A stretch of 64,000 nt of DNA, from assembly GCF_036898825.1 (NCBI RefSeq), contig NZ_JARUND010000001.1, forward strand, positions 2,046,001-2,110,000, written 5' to 3'. Of the stretch, positions 53,563 to 62,358 are shown piece after piece (within the stretch, counting starts at the first letter, position 1; each line of letters starts with the position of its first letter). The notes below the pieces were generated by a model, which did not search any database, was not told the DNA's origin, and was given only the letters and a program-made list of their open reading frames with translations. Source of the stretch: Streptomyces sp. B21-083. Lineage in GTDB: Bacteria; Actinomycetota; Actinomycetes; Streptomycetales; Streptomycetaceae. A program made the position numbers and the translations under genes.

Positions 53563-53775
53563 TCAGAGGCAGTACCGGACCAGCCACTCGTCGTCGTTGT
53601 ACGCGTCCTTCGCCGGGTCCGGCACGGACGCCGGCTGCGCGGCCACCATGTCCTCCACGCGGATCCGCTCCGGCAGCTGCCCGAAGCGGGCCTGACGGAC
53701 CGCCTCGACTGTTTCCGGGGCCCCTGCCTCGACGTTCGCCCCGACCTTCACTTCGGTCTTCGCCTCGTACGTCAT
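53563..53775 (-). CDS. Small acidic hypothetical protein
   Basis: A 70-residue protein: MTYEAKTEVKVGANVEAGA, then PERIRVEDMVAAQPAS and the ending DDEWLVRYCL with a Cys two residues from the C-terminus. It is hydrophilic, with no membrane segment and no recognised family. Codon bias supports it, with a G-rich site upstream of ATG 53775. It might be a ribosomal precursor peptide or a regulator; nothing specific can be said. Confidence 0.5.
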   Translation of the reverse strand: MTYEAKTEVKVGANVEAGAPETVEAVRQARFGQLPERIRVEDMVAAQPASVPDPAKDAYNDDEWLVRYCL

Positions 53776-53830
53776 CCCGATCCCCGTTCGCTTGGAGCCG
53801 ACCGTACGTCCAGCGTACGCGGGCGCCCGC

Positions 53831-54984
53831 CTATTCCGCGTGGGCCATCAGCAGCCCCGCGAGGAGCGCGGTCCGGGAGGGAACGTGGGCCAGCAGCACA
53901 TGTTCGTCCCGGGCGTGCGCACCCGCGCCCACCGGCCCCAGACCGTCCAGCACCGGGCGTCGCAGCGCGGAGACGAAGTTGCCGTCGCTCGCCCCACCCA
54001 CGCCGGTCTCACGGATCGTCAGACCCAGCTCTGCGGCCACCGACTGCGCCTGTTTGACGGGGAGTTGGGAAGCCGGCGTCGGCACAATCGCCGGGCGGTC
54101 CAGCCGCCGGAGACGGACAACCGTACCCGGGGATCGGAGGCCGTGAGGGCGGCCAGTGCGGTGTCGACGCGGGCCGCCTCGGCGGGGTCGGCGATGCGTA
54201 CGTCGACACCGCAACGGGCGTGTCCGGCGATGACGTTGCGTCCCGTACCGCCGCTGATCACCCCGACGTTGACCGTCGTACCGTGCTCCCGTGAGCCCAA
54301 CTACGCTATGCAGGTGACCAGTTCGGCGAGGGCGTGCACGGCGCTCGCGCCGCCGTACGGGTCGAGGCCGGCGTGTGCCTCCACCCCCTCCACCGCCACC
54401 TCGAAGAGGCCGACGCCCTTGCGGGCCGTCTTCAGGTCCTCGTCGGGACCCGCCGCCGGCTCGCACACCAGGGTGGCCGCTGCCTGCTCGCTGAGCCGCT
54501 CGATGCGGGGCCGGGAGAAGGGGCTGCCGATCTCCTCCTCCCCGTTGAGGAGCAGGCAGACCGTGGGGCGCGGCAGATCCCGTTCACGCAGCAGACGCAG
54601 CGCCCAAATGGCCTGCACCAGGCCGCACTTCATGTCGAAGGCGCCCGGCGCGCTCACCCGGCCGTCGTCGGTCACGGTGAACGGCCATTCGGTGAGGGTG
54701 CCGGCCGGCCACACGGTGTCGTAGTGGGCGAGCAGGAGCACCGTCGTCTCGGAGGTGCCCCGGTAGAGGAGTTCCAGGACGTCTCCGTGTTCGCCGCCGT
54801 CGTGGCGCACGGCCTCGTCCGGCGGGCCGAGACGCCGAAGCGCCAGGTCTTCGATGGCGGCGAGTCCGGCGCTCAGCAGTTCCTTGTCGTCGCTGGGGGT
54901 CTCGCATTCGACCAGTGTCCGCAGGTCGTCGATCATCTCGGGCAGGGCGGTACGGGCCAGGGACTCGATGTCGTGCGGTGACAC
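53831..54984 (-). pseudogene. M20 metallopeptidase (carboxypeptidase G2-like), broken by stop and frameshift
   Basis: A once complete M20 zinc peptidase. The first part has LLLAHYDTVWPAGT, PGAFDMKCGLVQAIWAL and LLNGEEEIGSPFSR (metal and catalytic residues) but ends at an in-frame TAG (54301-54303) after ELVTCIA. The same frame continues GSREHGTTVNVGVISGGTGRNVIAGHARCGVDVRI. Near 54100 it shifts after SGGW: in the other frame RPAIVPTPAS continues to GVGGASDGNF and GLGPVGAGAHARDEHVL. One missing base (GGWN) explains the shift. The two separate lesions argue against a sequencing error. The start GTG 54984 has GAGGGG upstream. Confidence 0.85.
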
Positions 54985-55278
54985 GGGCAGCCCCTCGGAC
55001 GGCGGCGCGGGACGGCGCGGGACGCGTGGCAAACCCGGTAGCTACCCAGACAACCGGGGATTCATGGCCGTCGGCCAACGCTCGGGGCCACCGTGCGGGC
55101 CCGAAAGTTACCAGGAGATTTCGCGCGAACCCTTGACGCGCCCCGCCCGACTGCGTAGATATGACTGCGCAGTCATGACAGCGCAGTCAGAAAGTCGGCG
55201 GACGCTGTCCCATCTCAGGTCCACGGTCAGCCACAGCCATCCTCCGGCCGCCGTGGGCGCCGGCCACCGGGAGTCACC
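54985..55278. promoter_or_regulatory. Divergent region upstream of LacI gene
   Basis: A 294-base gene-free interval between the M20 pseudogene start and the LacI start. Its main feature is the nested palindrome at 55150-55187. Confidence 0.5.
55150..55187. promoter_or_regulatory. Nested palindrome, candidate operator
   Basis: ATGACTGCGCAGTCAT (55161-55176) is a perfect 16-base palindrome. ACTGCG (55150-55155) and CGCAGT (55182-55187) are placed with exactly the same centre, giving ACTGCG-N8-ACTGCGCAGT-N8-CGCAGT. Four copies of one half-site in symmetric arrangement suggest cooperative binding of two dimers. It is 92 bases before the LacI start. Confidence 0.7.
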
Positions 55279-56322
55279 GTGACACGACAGACAGGGCGGG
55301 GTGCGACCTCGTCGACACCCCGCAGTGTCGACGTGGCGCGTCTCGCGGGGGTCTCGCAGAAGACCGTGTCCAGGGTCTTCAACAGCGAGCCGTATGTCTC
55401 CGAGGACGTACGGCGCCGTGTTCTCCAGGCCGCCGAGGACCTCGGCTACCGGATGAACAACGCCGCCCGGGCACTCGCCTCCGGGCGGACGAGATCCATC
55501 GGCGTGGTGACGCTGGGCACCGCCCTGTACGGGCCCGCCTCACTGCTCATGGGTATCGAGCGCGCCGTCCGGGACACCGGGTACGCGCTGCGGGTCGTCA
55601 ACACGATGGAGGGCGACCCCGCGGGCGTCGCCGGCGCCGTCGGCTCACTCCTCGAACAGGGAGTGGACGGCATCGTCGTCTCCGAACCGATCGACGAGGG
55701 CACGAGCGCGGCGGGACTCTCCGTCGACGTGCCGGTCCTGGTCATCGGCGCGCCGACCCCCTTCGCCACCTCCCGCCCGGTCACCTCGGGCGGCGGTGCC
55801 GACCTGCTGACCCGGGCCGCGACCCAACACCTTCTGGATCTCGGTCATATGACGGTCCATCATCTCTCGGGGCCGCCCCGCTGGTACGCGGCCAGGGACC
55901 GGCTCACCGCATGGCGGGCCGCCCTCGCGGCCCACGGAGCGCCCGAGCCGCCCGTCGTCGTGGGCGACTGGTCGGCCGCCTCGGGATACACGGCGGGGCG
56001 TCGACTCGCCGCCGATCCCTCGGTGACCGCCGTGTTCGCCGCCAACGACGACATGGCCATCGGGCTGATCCGGGCCCTGACGGAGGCCGGCCGGCGCGTG
56101 CCGGACGACGTCAGCGTGGTCGGGTTCGACGACATCCCGGTCGCCGCGTACGTCACACCGCCGCTCACCACCGTGCGCCAGCCCTTCGACGCCGTGGCGC
56201 AGGAAGGCCTCAAACGGCTCCTGCACGCCATCGAGAACCCGGACGCGGACCCCCTGCCGCCGAGCGACCCACCGGTCGACCTCGTCGTACGGTCCTCCAC
56301 CGCACCCCCGCCCCACCGGTAG
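55279..56322 (+). CDS. LacI-family regulator of the GH42 galactoside locus
   Basis: A 347-residue LacI protein. HTH and hinge: SVDVARLAGVSQKTVSRVFNSEPYVSEDVRRRVLQAAEDLGYRMNNAARALASGRTR. The effector domain has IGVVTLGTALYGPASLLMGIERAVRDTGYALRVV and VFAANDDMAIGLIRALTEAGRRVPDDVSVVGFDDIPVAAYVTPPLTTV. GTG 55279 follows GGGAG. It is the first gene of a sugar locus (binding protein, two permeases, GH42) on the same strand, so it probably represses the locus and itself. It is 92 bases downstream of a nested palindrome. It is clearly a paralogue of the LacI at 24493. Confidence 0.9.
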   Translation: MTRQTGRGATSSTPRSVDVARLAGVSQKTVSRVFNSEPYVSEDVRRRVLQAAEDLGYRMNNAARALASGRTRSIGVVTLGTALYGPASLLMGIERAVRDTGYALRVVNTMEGDPAGVAGAVGSLLEQGVDGIVVSEPIDEGTSAAGLSVDVPVLVIGAPTPFATSRPVTSGGGADLLTRAATQHLLDLGHMTVHHLSGPPRWYAARDRLTAWRAALAAHGAPEPPVVVGDWSAASGYTAGRRLAADPSVTAVFAANDDMAIGLIRALTEAGRRVPDDVSVVGFDDIPVAAYVTPPLTTVRQPFDAVAQEGLKRLLHAIENPDADPLPPSDPPVDLVVRSSTAPPPHR

Positions 56323-56428
56323 CCGCACCGACAAAAAGGCCGGTCAGCCCCACCCTGCGGCCCCCTCCTCTGTTTCTCTGCCTTCCCTCCCTTCTCTCCA
56401 CTCCCTTTCGCCCCGGCCGGAGTTCACC

Positions 56429-57817
56429 ATGCGCAAGAACATCGCCTCCTCCTCTGCCATCAGCCGTCGTCTCCTCCTCACCGCGGCCGGTGCCGCCTCG
56501 CTCGGCGCGGCCCTGACCGCCTGTGGCGGGGGCGGTTCCGACAGCAAGTCGACCTCCTCGAAGCCGGTCAGCCAGGCCGACATCGACAAGGCGATGAAGA
56601 CCCCGACCGAGCTGACGTTCTGGACGTGGGTCCCGAACATCGAGCAGGAGATCGCCCTCTTCGAGAAGAAGTACCCGGCGATCAAGATCAAGGCCGTCAA
56701 CGCCGGTCAGGGCGTCCCGGAGTACACCAAGCTGCGTACGGCACTCAAGGCCGGCAGCGGCGCCCCGGACATGGTGCAGATCGAGTACCAGGCCATCCCG
56801 ACCTTCACGATCACCGACAGCCTCCTGGATCTGCGGCCGTACGGCGCCTCCGCCCTCAAGTCGCAGTTCGTCGACTGGACCTGGGGCCAGGTCAGTGGCA
56901 GCAACGGCGAACTCTGGGCGATCCCGCAGGACACCGGCCCGATGGGCATGCTGTACCGCAAGGACATCTTCGACAAGCACGGCATCGAAGTCCCCAAGAC
57001 CTGGGACGAGTTCGCCGAGGCCGCGCGCAAGCTGCACAAGGCAGACCCGAACGTCTATCTGACGAACCTCGCCGCGAACCAGGTCGCCGCCTGGCACGGC
57101 CTGCTGTGGCAGGCGGGCGCCAAGCCGTACGTCACCTCCGGCAAGAGCGACATCACCGTCAGCGTCGACGACGCGGTCTCCAAGAAGCTCGGCGCGTTCT
57201 GGGGCGGCCTCGCGCAGGAGGGAGTCATCGGCGTCGAGCCGGACTTCACGGACTCCTGGTACGCGGCGCTCAACAAGGGCAAGTACGCCACCTGGATGAC
57301 CGGGGCCTGGGGCCCTGCGTTCCTCTCCGGCTCGGCCAAGGACACCTCCGGCAAGTGGCGGGCGGCGCCGATGCCGCAGTGGGACGCGTCCAAGCCGAGC
57401 GCGGGCAACTGGGGCGGTTCGACGACCGCGGTGATCCGGTCCACCAAGAACCCCATCGCGGCGGCCGAGTTCGCCAAGTTCCTCAACAGCGACCCCGAGA
57501 GCGCGAAGATGTTCGCGACGAAGCAGTTCTTCTTCCCCGCGACCAAGGCCCTGCTCGCGGACGCCAGTTTCATCGGCGACACCCCCGCCTTCTACGGCGG
57601 CCAGAAGGTCAACGAGGTCTTCGCCGGCATCAGCGACGAGGTCAACCCCTCCTTCCAGTGGCCGCCGTTCCTCGACCAGGTGGCCACCGACTGGACGGAG
57701 ACCGTGGGCCGTTCCCTGGCCAGAAAGACCGACACGGTCGACGCGCTCGGGGGCTGGCAGACGCGGATCACCACGTTCGCCAAGAGCCAGGGCTTCACCG
57801 TGAAGGCGGCTCCCTGA
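56429..57817 (+). CDS. Sugar ABC transporter substrate-binding lipoprotein
   Basis: A 462-residue extracytoplasmic binding protein of the MalE-like (SBP_bac_1) family. The signal has a twin-arginine stretch (SAISRRLLLTAAGAASLG) and lipobox ALTAC (LGAALTACGGGG), so it is a lipoprotein, possibly Tat-exported. The mature domain begins PTELTFWTWVPNIEQEIALFEKKYPAIKIKAVN and ends WQTRITTFAKSQGF. It binds an oligosaccharide, presumably the galactoside cleaved by the GH42 enzyme. The permease gene follows one base after the stop. Confidence 0.92.
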   Translation: MRKNIASSSAISRRLLLTAAGAASLGAALTACGGGGSDSKSTSSKPVSQADIDKAMKTPTELTFWTWVPNIEQEIALFEKKYPAIKIKAVNAGQGVPEYTKLRTALKAGSGAPDMVQIEYQAIPTFTITDSLLDLRPYGASALKSQFVDWTWGQVSGSNGELWAIPQDTGPMGMLYRKDIFDKHGIEVPKTWDEFAEAARKLHKADPNVYLTNLAANQVAAWHGLLWQAGAKPYVTSGKSDITVSVDDAVSKKLGAFWGGLAQEGVIGVEPDFTDSWYAALNKGKYATWMTGAWGPAFLSGSAKDTSGKWRAAPMPQWDASKPSAGNWGGSTTAVIRSTKNPIAAAEFAKFLNSDPESAKMFATKQFFFPATKALLADASFIGDTPAFYGGQKVNEVFAGISDEVNPSFQWPPFLDQVATDWTETVGRSLARKTDTVDALGGWQTRITTFAKSQGFTVKAAP

Positions 57818-57818
57818 C

Positions 57819-58700
57819 ATGGCCAAGCACCTCGCGCGGCCCCGGTCGGCGGGCCCGCTGTTCATCGCCCCCTTCATGGCCCTGTTCCTTCTCCTGTTCC
57901 TCGCCCCGCTCGGCTACGCGGCCTATCTGAGCCTGTTCCAGGAGAAGTTGGTCGGCGGCACGTCGTTCGTCGGCCTGGACAACTACGTCACGGCCCTCAA
58001 GGACCCCCAGCTCCGCGAGGGGGTGATCCGGGTGGCGACCTTCTTCGTGATCCAGGTCCCGCTGATGCTGCTGCTGGCCCTGCTCTTCGCCCTCGCCCTG
58101 GACAGCGGCCTGCTGCGGCTGTCCCGGGTGATCCGGCTGGGCATCTTCGTGCCGTACGCCGTCCCGAGCGTGGTCGCCACCCTGATGTGGGGCTACCTCT
58201 ACGGCCCGGACTTCGGCCCGTTCGCCCAGCTCAGCGACAAACTGAGCCTGCCCGCCCCGCACTTCCTGACCGACAGCTGGATGCTCGGCAGCCTGGCCAA
58301 CATCGTGACCTGGGAGTTCGTCGGCTACAACATGATCATCCTGTACGCGGCCCTGCGTACCATTCCGCAGGACCTCTACGAGGCCGCCGCACTGGACGGA
58401 GCGGGCGCCTGGCGGATCGCCTGGTCCATCAAACTCCCCGCGCTGCGGCCCGCGTTGACGCTCACCCTGCTGTTCTCGGTGATCGGCAGCTTCCAGCTCT
58501 TCAACGAGCCCAACCTGCTGCTGAAGATCGTCCCGGACGTCATCGACAGCTCGTACACCGCCAACCTGTACGCCTACACGCTCGCCTTCACCAGCCAGCA
58601 GATCAACTACGCGGCAGCCGTCTCCTTCCTCCTCGGCCTGCTGATCGTGATCATCTCGTACGCCTTCCTGCTCACCGCGAACCGCAGGAGGCCCGCGTGA
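57819..58700 (+). CDS. ABC sugar permease, MalF-type
   Basis: A 293-residue integral membrane protein with six helices (FIAPFMALFLLLFLAPLGYAAYLSLF at the start). The EAA loop is YEAAALDGAGAWRIAWSIKLPALRPALTLTLLF, which couples to the ATPase. ATG 57819 lies one base after the binding-protein stop. The stop overlaps the next permease start (GTGA). No ABC ATPase gene is in the locus; as in many Streptomyces sugar systems, a shared MsiK-type ATPase is expected. Confidence 0.93.
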   Translation: MAKHLARPRSAGPLFIAPFMALFLLLFLAPLGYAAYLSLFQEKLVGGTSFVGLDNYVTALKDPQLREGVIRVATFFVIQVPLMLLLALLFALALDSGLLRLSRVIRLGIFVPYAVPSVVATLMWGYLYGPDFGPFAQLSDKLSLPAPHFLTDSWMLGSLANIVTWEFVGYNMIILYAALRTIPQDLYEAAALDGAGAWRIAWSIKLPALRPALTLTLLFSVIGSFQLFNEPNLLLKIVPDVIDSSYTANLYAYTLAFTSQQINYAAAVSFLLGLLIVIISYAFLLTANRRRPA

Positions 58701-59632
58701 CCACCACAACTCCCCCTGCCGGCGGCGTGGTTCCTGCCGCCGACAAGGCCCCCAAGGCAGCCGAGCAGCGCCGCCGACCGGCCCGCCGTACCAGCACACC
58801 CCTCACGATCGCCATGCTGGCGGTGCTCGCCTACTTCCTCCTCCCGCTTCTCTGGCTGCTGATCGCCTCCACGAAGAGCACGCGGGACCTGATCAACACC
58901 TTCGGCCTGTGGTTCTCCGACGCGCCGCAGCTGCTGACGAACATTCGCCTGACCTTCACCCAGGACGACGGCGTCTTCGCGCACTGGCTGCTCAACACCG
59001 TGCTGTACGCCGGTGTCAGCGCCGTCGGCGCCGCCATCCTGGCGGCAGCGGCGGGGTACGGCTTCGCCAAGTTCCGGTTCCGCGGGAACGGCGCAGCCTT
59101 CAACCTCGTGCTCGGCGCGGTCATGGTGCCGGCGACGGCCCTGGCCATTCCGACCTATCTGCTGTTCGCCAAGGTGGGCCTGGTGAACACGCCGTGGGCG
59201 ATCATCCTGCCCTCGCTGGTGAGCCCCTTCGGGCTGTACCTCATGCGGGTGTACGCCCAGGACGCGGTGCCCGACAGCATCCTCGAAGCCGCCCGGATGG
59301 ACGGGGCCGGGGAGTTCCGGATCTTCTCCCAGATCGTGCTGCGGCTGCTGGCGCCGGGACTGGTGACGGTGCTGCTGTTCACGCTGGTGGCGACCTGGAA
59401 CAACTACTTCCTGCCGCTGATCATGCTCAACGACCCGGACCTGTACCCGGTCACGGTCGGACTCTCCTCCTGGGCCGCCCAGGCTCAGAACGGCGGGGCG
59501 GGCGCCAGCAGCGACATGCTCGCGCTGGTCGTGACCGGGTCGATGATCTCGGTGATCCCGCTCGTCGTGGCCTTCCTGATGCTCCAGCGGTACTGGCAGA
59601 GCGGCCTGGCCACCGGCGGCGTCAAGCAGTAA
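58697..59632 (+). CDS. ABC sugar permease, MalG-type
   Basis: A 311-residue integral membrane protein. A 30-residue cytoplasmic tail precedes the first helix (LTIAMLAVLAYFLLPLLWLLIAS); the EAA loop is LEAARMDGAGEFRIFSQIVLRLLAPGLVTVLLFT. GTG 58697 overlaps the previous stop by four bases; the upstream open frame is only the other reading of the MalF-type gene. It pairs with that permease to form the membrane channel for the sugar. The GH42 gene follows 58 bases downstream. Confidence 0.93.
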   Translation: MTTTTPPAGGVVPAADKAPKAAEQRRRPARRTSTPLTIAMLAVLAYFLLPLLWLLIASTKSTRDLINTFGLWFSDAPQLLTNIRLTFTQDDGVFAHWLLNTVLYAGVSAVGAAILAAAAGYGFAKFRFRGNGAAFNLVLGAVMVPATALAIPTYLLFAKVGLVNTPWAIILPSLVSPFGLYLMRVYAQDAVPDSILEAARMDGAGEFRIFSQIVLRLLAPGLVTVLLFTLVATWNNYFLPLIMLNDPDLYPVTVGLSSWAAQAQNGGAGASSDMLALVVTGSMISVIPLVVAFLMLQRYWQSGLATGGVKQ

Positions 59633-59690
59633 CTCCCGGCCCAGCTGCACGAGTTGCCCAACTCCCCTTCCCCCACTGGAGGTTGACTTC

Positions 59691-61835
59691 ATGGCGGTTC
59701 TGCCCGCCCGCGTCCTCTTCGGCGCCGCGTACTACCACGAGTACCAGCCCACCCACGGGCCCGAGTTCCGTCCCGGCGAACAGCTCAAGACCGACCTCGA
59801 CCTGATGGCCGACGCCCGCTTCACCGTGATCCGGGTCGGCGAATCGGTCTGGTCGACCTGGGAGCCCGAGAACGGCAGCTTCGACCTCGACTGGCTGGAG
59901 CCGGTGCTCGACGGCGCCCATGAGCGCGGTATCGCCGTGGTCCTCGGCACACCGACCTACGCCGTGCCGCCGTGGCTGGCCCGCCAGTACCCGGAGATCA
60001 CCGGCGAGCGGGCCACCGGGGAGCGGATCGGCTGGGGCGCCCGGCAGGAGGTCGACTTCACGCACCCCGCGTTCCGGTTCCACGCCGAGCGGGTGATCCG
60101 GAAGATCGTCGGACGGTACGCCGACCACCCGGCGGTCATCGGTTTCCAGGTCGACAACGAGCCCGGCAACGAACTCCTCTACAACCGGGGCGTGTTCGAG
60201 CGCTTCGTCGACCATCTCCGGGCGAAGTACGGGGACGTCGAGACCCTGAACCGGGAATGGGGCCTCGTCTACTGGTCGCACCGCCTGTCCACCTGGGCCG
60301 ACCTGTGGACCCCCGACGGCAACTTCCAGCCCCAATATGACGTCGCCTGGCGGGAGTTCCAGGCCCGACAGGTCACCGAGTTCATCGGCTGGCAGGCCGA
60401 CATCGTCCGGGAGTACGCGAACCCGGAGCAGTTCGTCACCACCTGTATCTCGTACACCCGTCGGGCGGTGGAGGACGAGGAACTCAGCGTGCCGCTCGAC
60501 ATCGCGTCGGGCAACCCGTACTACGCCATGCAGGACGGCCTCGCGCTGCCCGACCTCACGCCGGACGCGTACGCCCAGCACTGGAAGACCACGGGCGTCT
60601 GGGCCCTCTACCAGACCGCCGACTGGATGTTCTCGTCCAAGCAGGCCCCGTTCCTGGTCACCGAGACGAACGCCTCGTCCATCGGCGAGCCGTGGCACAA
60701 CCGCCCGGCCTACGACGGCCAGTGGCGCCAGGCCGCCTGGGCGCTGGTCGGGCGCGGGGCCAGGATGATCGAGTACTGGCACTGGCACACGCTGCACTTC
60801 GGCGCCGAGACGTACTGGGGCGGCGTCCTCCCCCACAGCGGCCGGCCCGGCCGGGCCTATGCCGAACTGGCGCAGCTCGGAATCGAGTTGGACGCGGCGG
60901 GCTCGCTGGTCGCCGGTCTCGAACCGGACGCCGACATCACGATGGTCTACTCGACGCCCAGCAAGTGGCTGATGCAGAAGTATCCGCCGATCGCGACGGG
61001 TGACGGCGGCCCGGACGACACCGCCTACCACCGGATCTTCGACCCGTTCTACCGGGGCGCCTTCGACGCCGGCCGCCAGGTCCGGATCGTCCACGCCCGT
61101 CAGCTGCACGACCCGCGCGGCGAACGGGAGGGCCTGACCCCCGAGGAGGCGGTGAGCCGTCATCCGGTCCTGGTCGTCCCGGCGCTGTACGTCGTCGACG
61201 ACACGACCCTCGACTGGTTCGCGGCGTACGCCCACGCCGGCGGTCATCTGGTCCTCGGCCCGCGCACGGCGTACGCCGACCACGAGGCCCGGGCCCGCCA
61301 CGAACTCGCCCCCGGACGCCTGGTGGACGCGGCGGGCGTCAGCTACGACGAGTACAGCAACCTGACCGAGGAGATCCCGGTGCGTGGCGTGCCGGGCGGC
61401 CCCCTCCAACTGTCCGAGGACGCGAAGGCGTCGCACTGGGCCGACGGTCTCACCGTGACCGACGCCGAGCCGCTGGTGACGTACGACCACCCGCACTTCG
61501 GCCGCTGGCCGGCGGTCACCACCCGCCGTCACGGCGCGGGCCAGGTGACGTACGTCGGAACGGTGCCGGGCCGCGACCTCGCCCGGGAGCTGGCCTCCTG
61601 GCTGACCCCCACCGCCCGCAGTGTCTGGGGGGACCTCCCGGCCTCGGTCACGGTGACCACCGGTACGGCCGAGGACGGGCGGCGCGTGCACATCGTCCAC
61701 AACTGGAGCTGGGAGCCGGCGCGGGTCACGGCCCCGGCCGACCTGACGGACGTACTGAAGGGCAGCCCGGTCCCCGGCGGCACCGAGCTGGAGCTCGGCG
61801 CCTGGGACGTCCGGGTGTTCAGCACGGAGGCCTGA
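59691..61835 (+). CDS. GH42 beta-galactosidase
   Basis: A 714-residue glycoside hydrolase without signal peptide. The GH42 TIM barrel starts VLFGAAYYHEYQP; the acid/base Glu is in IGFQVDNEPGNELL and the nucleophile Glu in FLVTETNASSIGEPW. EYWHWHTLHFGAETYWGGVLPHSGRPGRAYAEL is the family's substrate-site strand. A Rossmann-like trimerisation domain (VLVVPALYVVDDTTLDWFAAYAHAGGHLVLGPRTAYAD) and a C-terminal beta domain follow. It would hydrolyse the imported beta-galactoside. ATG 59691 with GGAGG nine bases upstream. Last gene of the locus, followed by a strong terminator. Confidence 0.95.
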   Translation: MAVLPARVLFGAAYYHEYQPTHGPEFRPGEQLKTDLDLMADARFTVIRVGESVWSTWEPENGSFDLDWLEPVLDGAHERGIAVVLGTPTYAVPPWLARQYPEITGERATGERIGWGARQEVDFTHPAFRFHAERVIRKIVGRYADHPAVIGFQVDNEPGNELLYNRGVFERFVDHLRAKYGDVETLNREWGLVYWSHRLSTWADLWTPDGNFQPQYDVAWREFQARQVTEFIGWQADIVREYANPEQFVTTCISYTRRAVEDEELSVPLDIASGNPYYAMQDGLALPDLTPDAYAQHWKTTGVWALYQTADWMFSSKQAPFLVTETNASSIGEPWHNRPAYDGQWRQAAWALVGRGARMIEYWHWHTLHFGAETYWGGVLPHSGRPGRAYAELAQLGIELDAAGSLVAGLEPDADITMVYSTPSKWLMQKYPPIATGDGGPDDTAYHRIFDPFYRGAFDAGRQVRIVHARQLHDPRGEREGLTPEEAVSRHPVLVVPALYVVDDTTLDWFAAYAHAGGHLVLGPRTAYADHEARARHELAPGRLVDAAGVSYDEYSNLTEEIPVRGVPGGPLQLSEDAKASHWADGLTVTDAEPLVTYDHPHFGRWPAVTTRRHGAGQVTYVGTVPGRDLARELASWLTPTARSVWGDLPASVTVTTGTAEDGRRVHIVHNWSWEPARVTAPADLTDVLKGSPVPGGTELELGAWDVRVFSTEA

Positions 61836-61849
61836 GGCACTCCGAGCAT

Positions 61850-61886
61850 GTCTGGGGCCCTGCCGCCGTACGGCAGGGCCCCAGAC
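61850..61886. terminator. Strong bidirectional terminator
   Basis: A perfect 15-pair stem TCTGGGGCCCTGCCG / CGGCAGGGCCCCAGA (16 with the flanking G-C) and loop CCGTA lies between the convergent GH42 and msrB genes. Confidence 0.92.
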
Positions 61887-61905
61887 GTGTTTCGCTTCCC
61901 GGCGC

Positions 61906-62313
61906 TCAGCCCTCTTCGGGCGCCAGCCGCAACGAGATGCTGTTGATGCAGTACCGCTGATCGGTCGGGGTCGGATACCCCTCACCCTCGAACACGTGTC
62001 CGAGGTGTGATCCGCACCGAGCACACCGCACCTCGGTCCGCACCATGCCGTGGGTCCGGTCCGACAACAGTTCGACCGCGTCGGTGTCCTTCGGGTCGAA
62101 GAAGCTCGGCCAGCCGCAGTGCGACTCGAACTTCGTGTCCGAGGTGAACAGTTCGGCCCCGCAGGCCCGGCAGGAGTAGACGCCCTTCGTCTTGGAGTCC
62201 GTGTACTCACCCACGAAGGCGGGCTCCGTGCCGGCCTGGCGCAGGACCGCGTACTCGGCCGGCGTCAGCTCCGCGCGCCACTGCTCATCCGGCTTTTCGA
62301 CGTCGTACGACAT
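61906..62313 (-). CDS. msrB: Peptide methionine (R)-S-oxide reductase
   Basis: A 135-residue MsrB. The zinc-binding cysteine pairs are at 48/51 (SCRACGAEL) and 97/100 (RCARCGSHLGH). The catalytic Cys 122 lies in QRYCINSISLRL; HCGWPSFFDP is the substrate pocket. It repairs methionine-R-sulfoxide in oxidised proteins. ATG 62313. It follows murC on the same strand by 45 bases and may share its transcript; both are chromosomal core genes. Confidence 0.96.
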   Translation of the reverse strand: MSYDVEKPDEQWRAELTPAEYAVLRQAGTEPAFVGEYTDSKTKGVYSCRACGAELFTSDTKFESHCGWPSFFDPKDTDAVELLSDRTHGMVRTEVRCARCGSHLGHVFEGEGYPTPTDQRYCINSISLRLAPEEG

Positions 62314-62358
62314 GAAGCTCAGCCCCTTACTGCGAAAGTCACTGCGGAACCGTGGACG

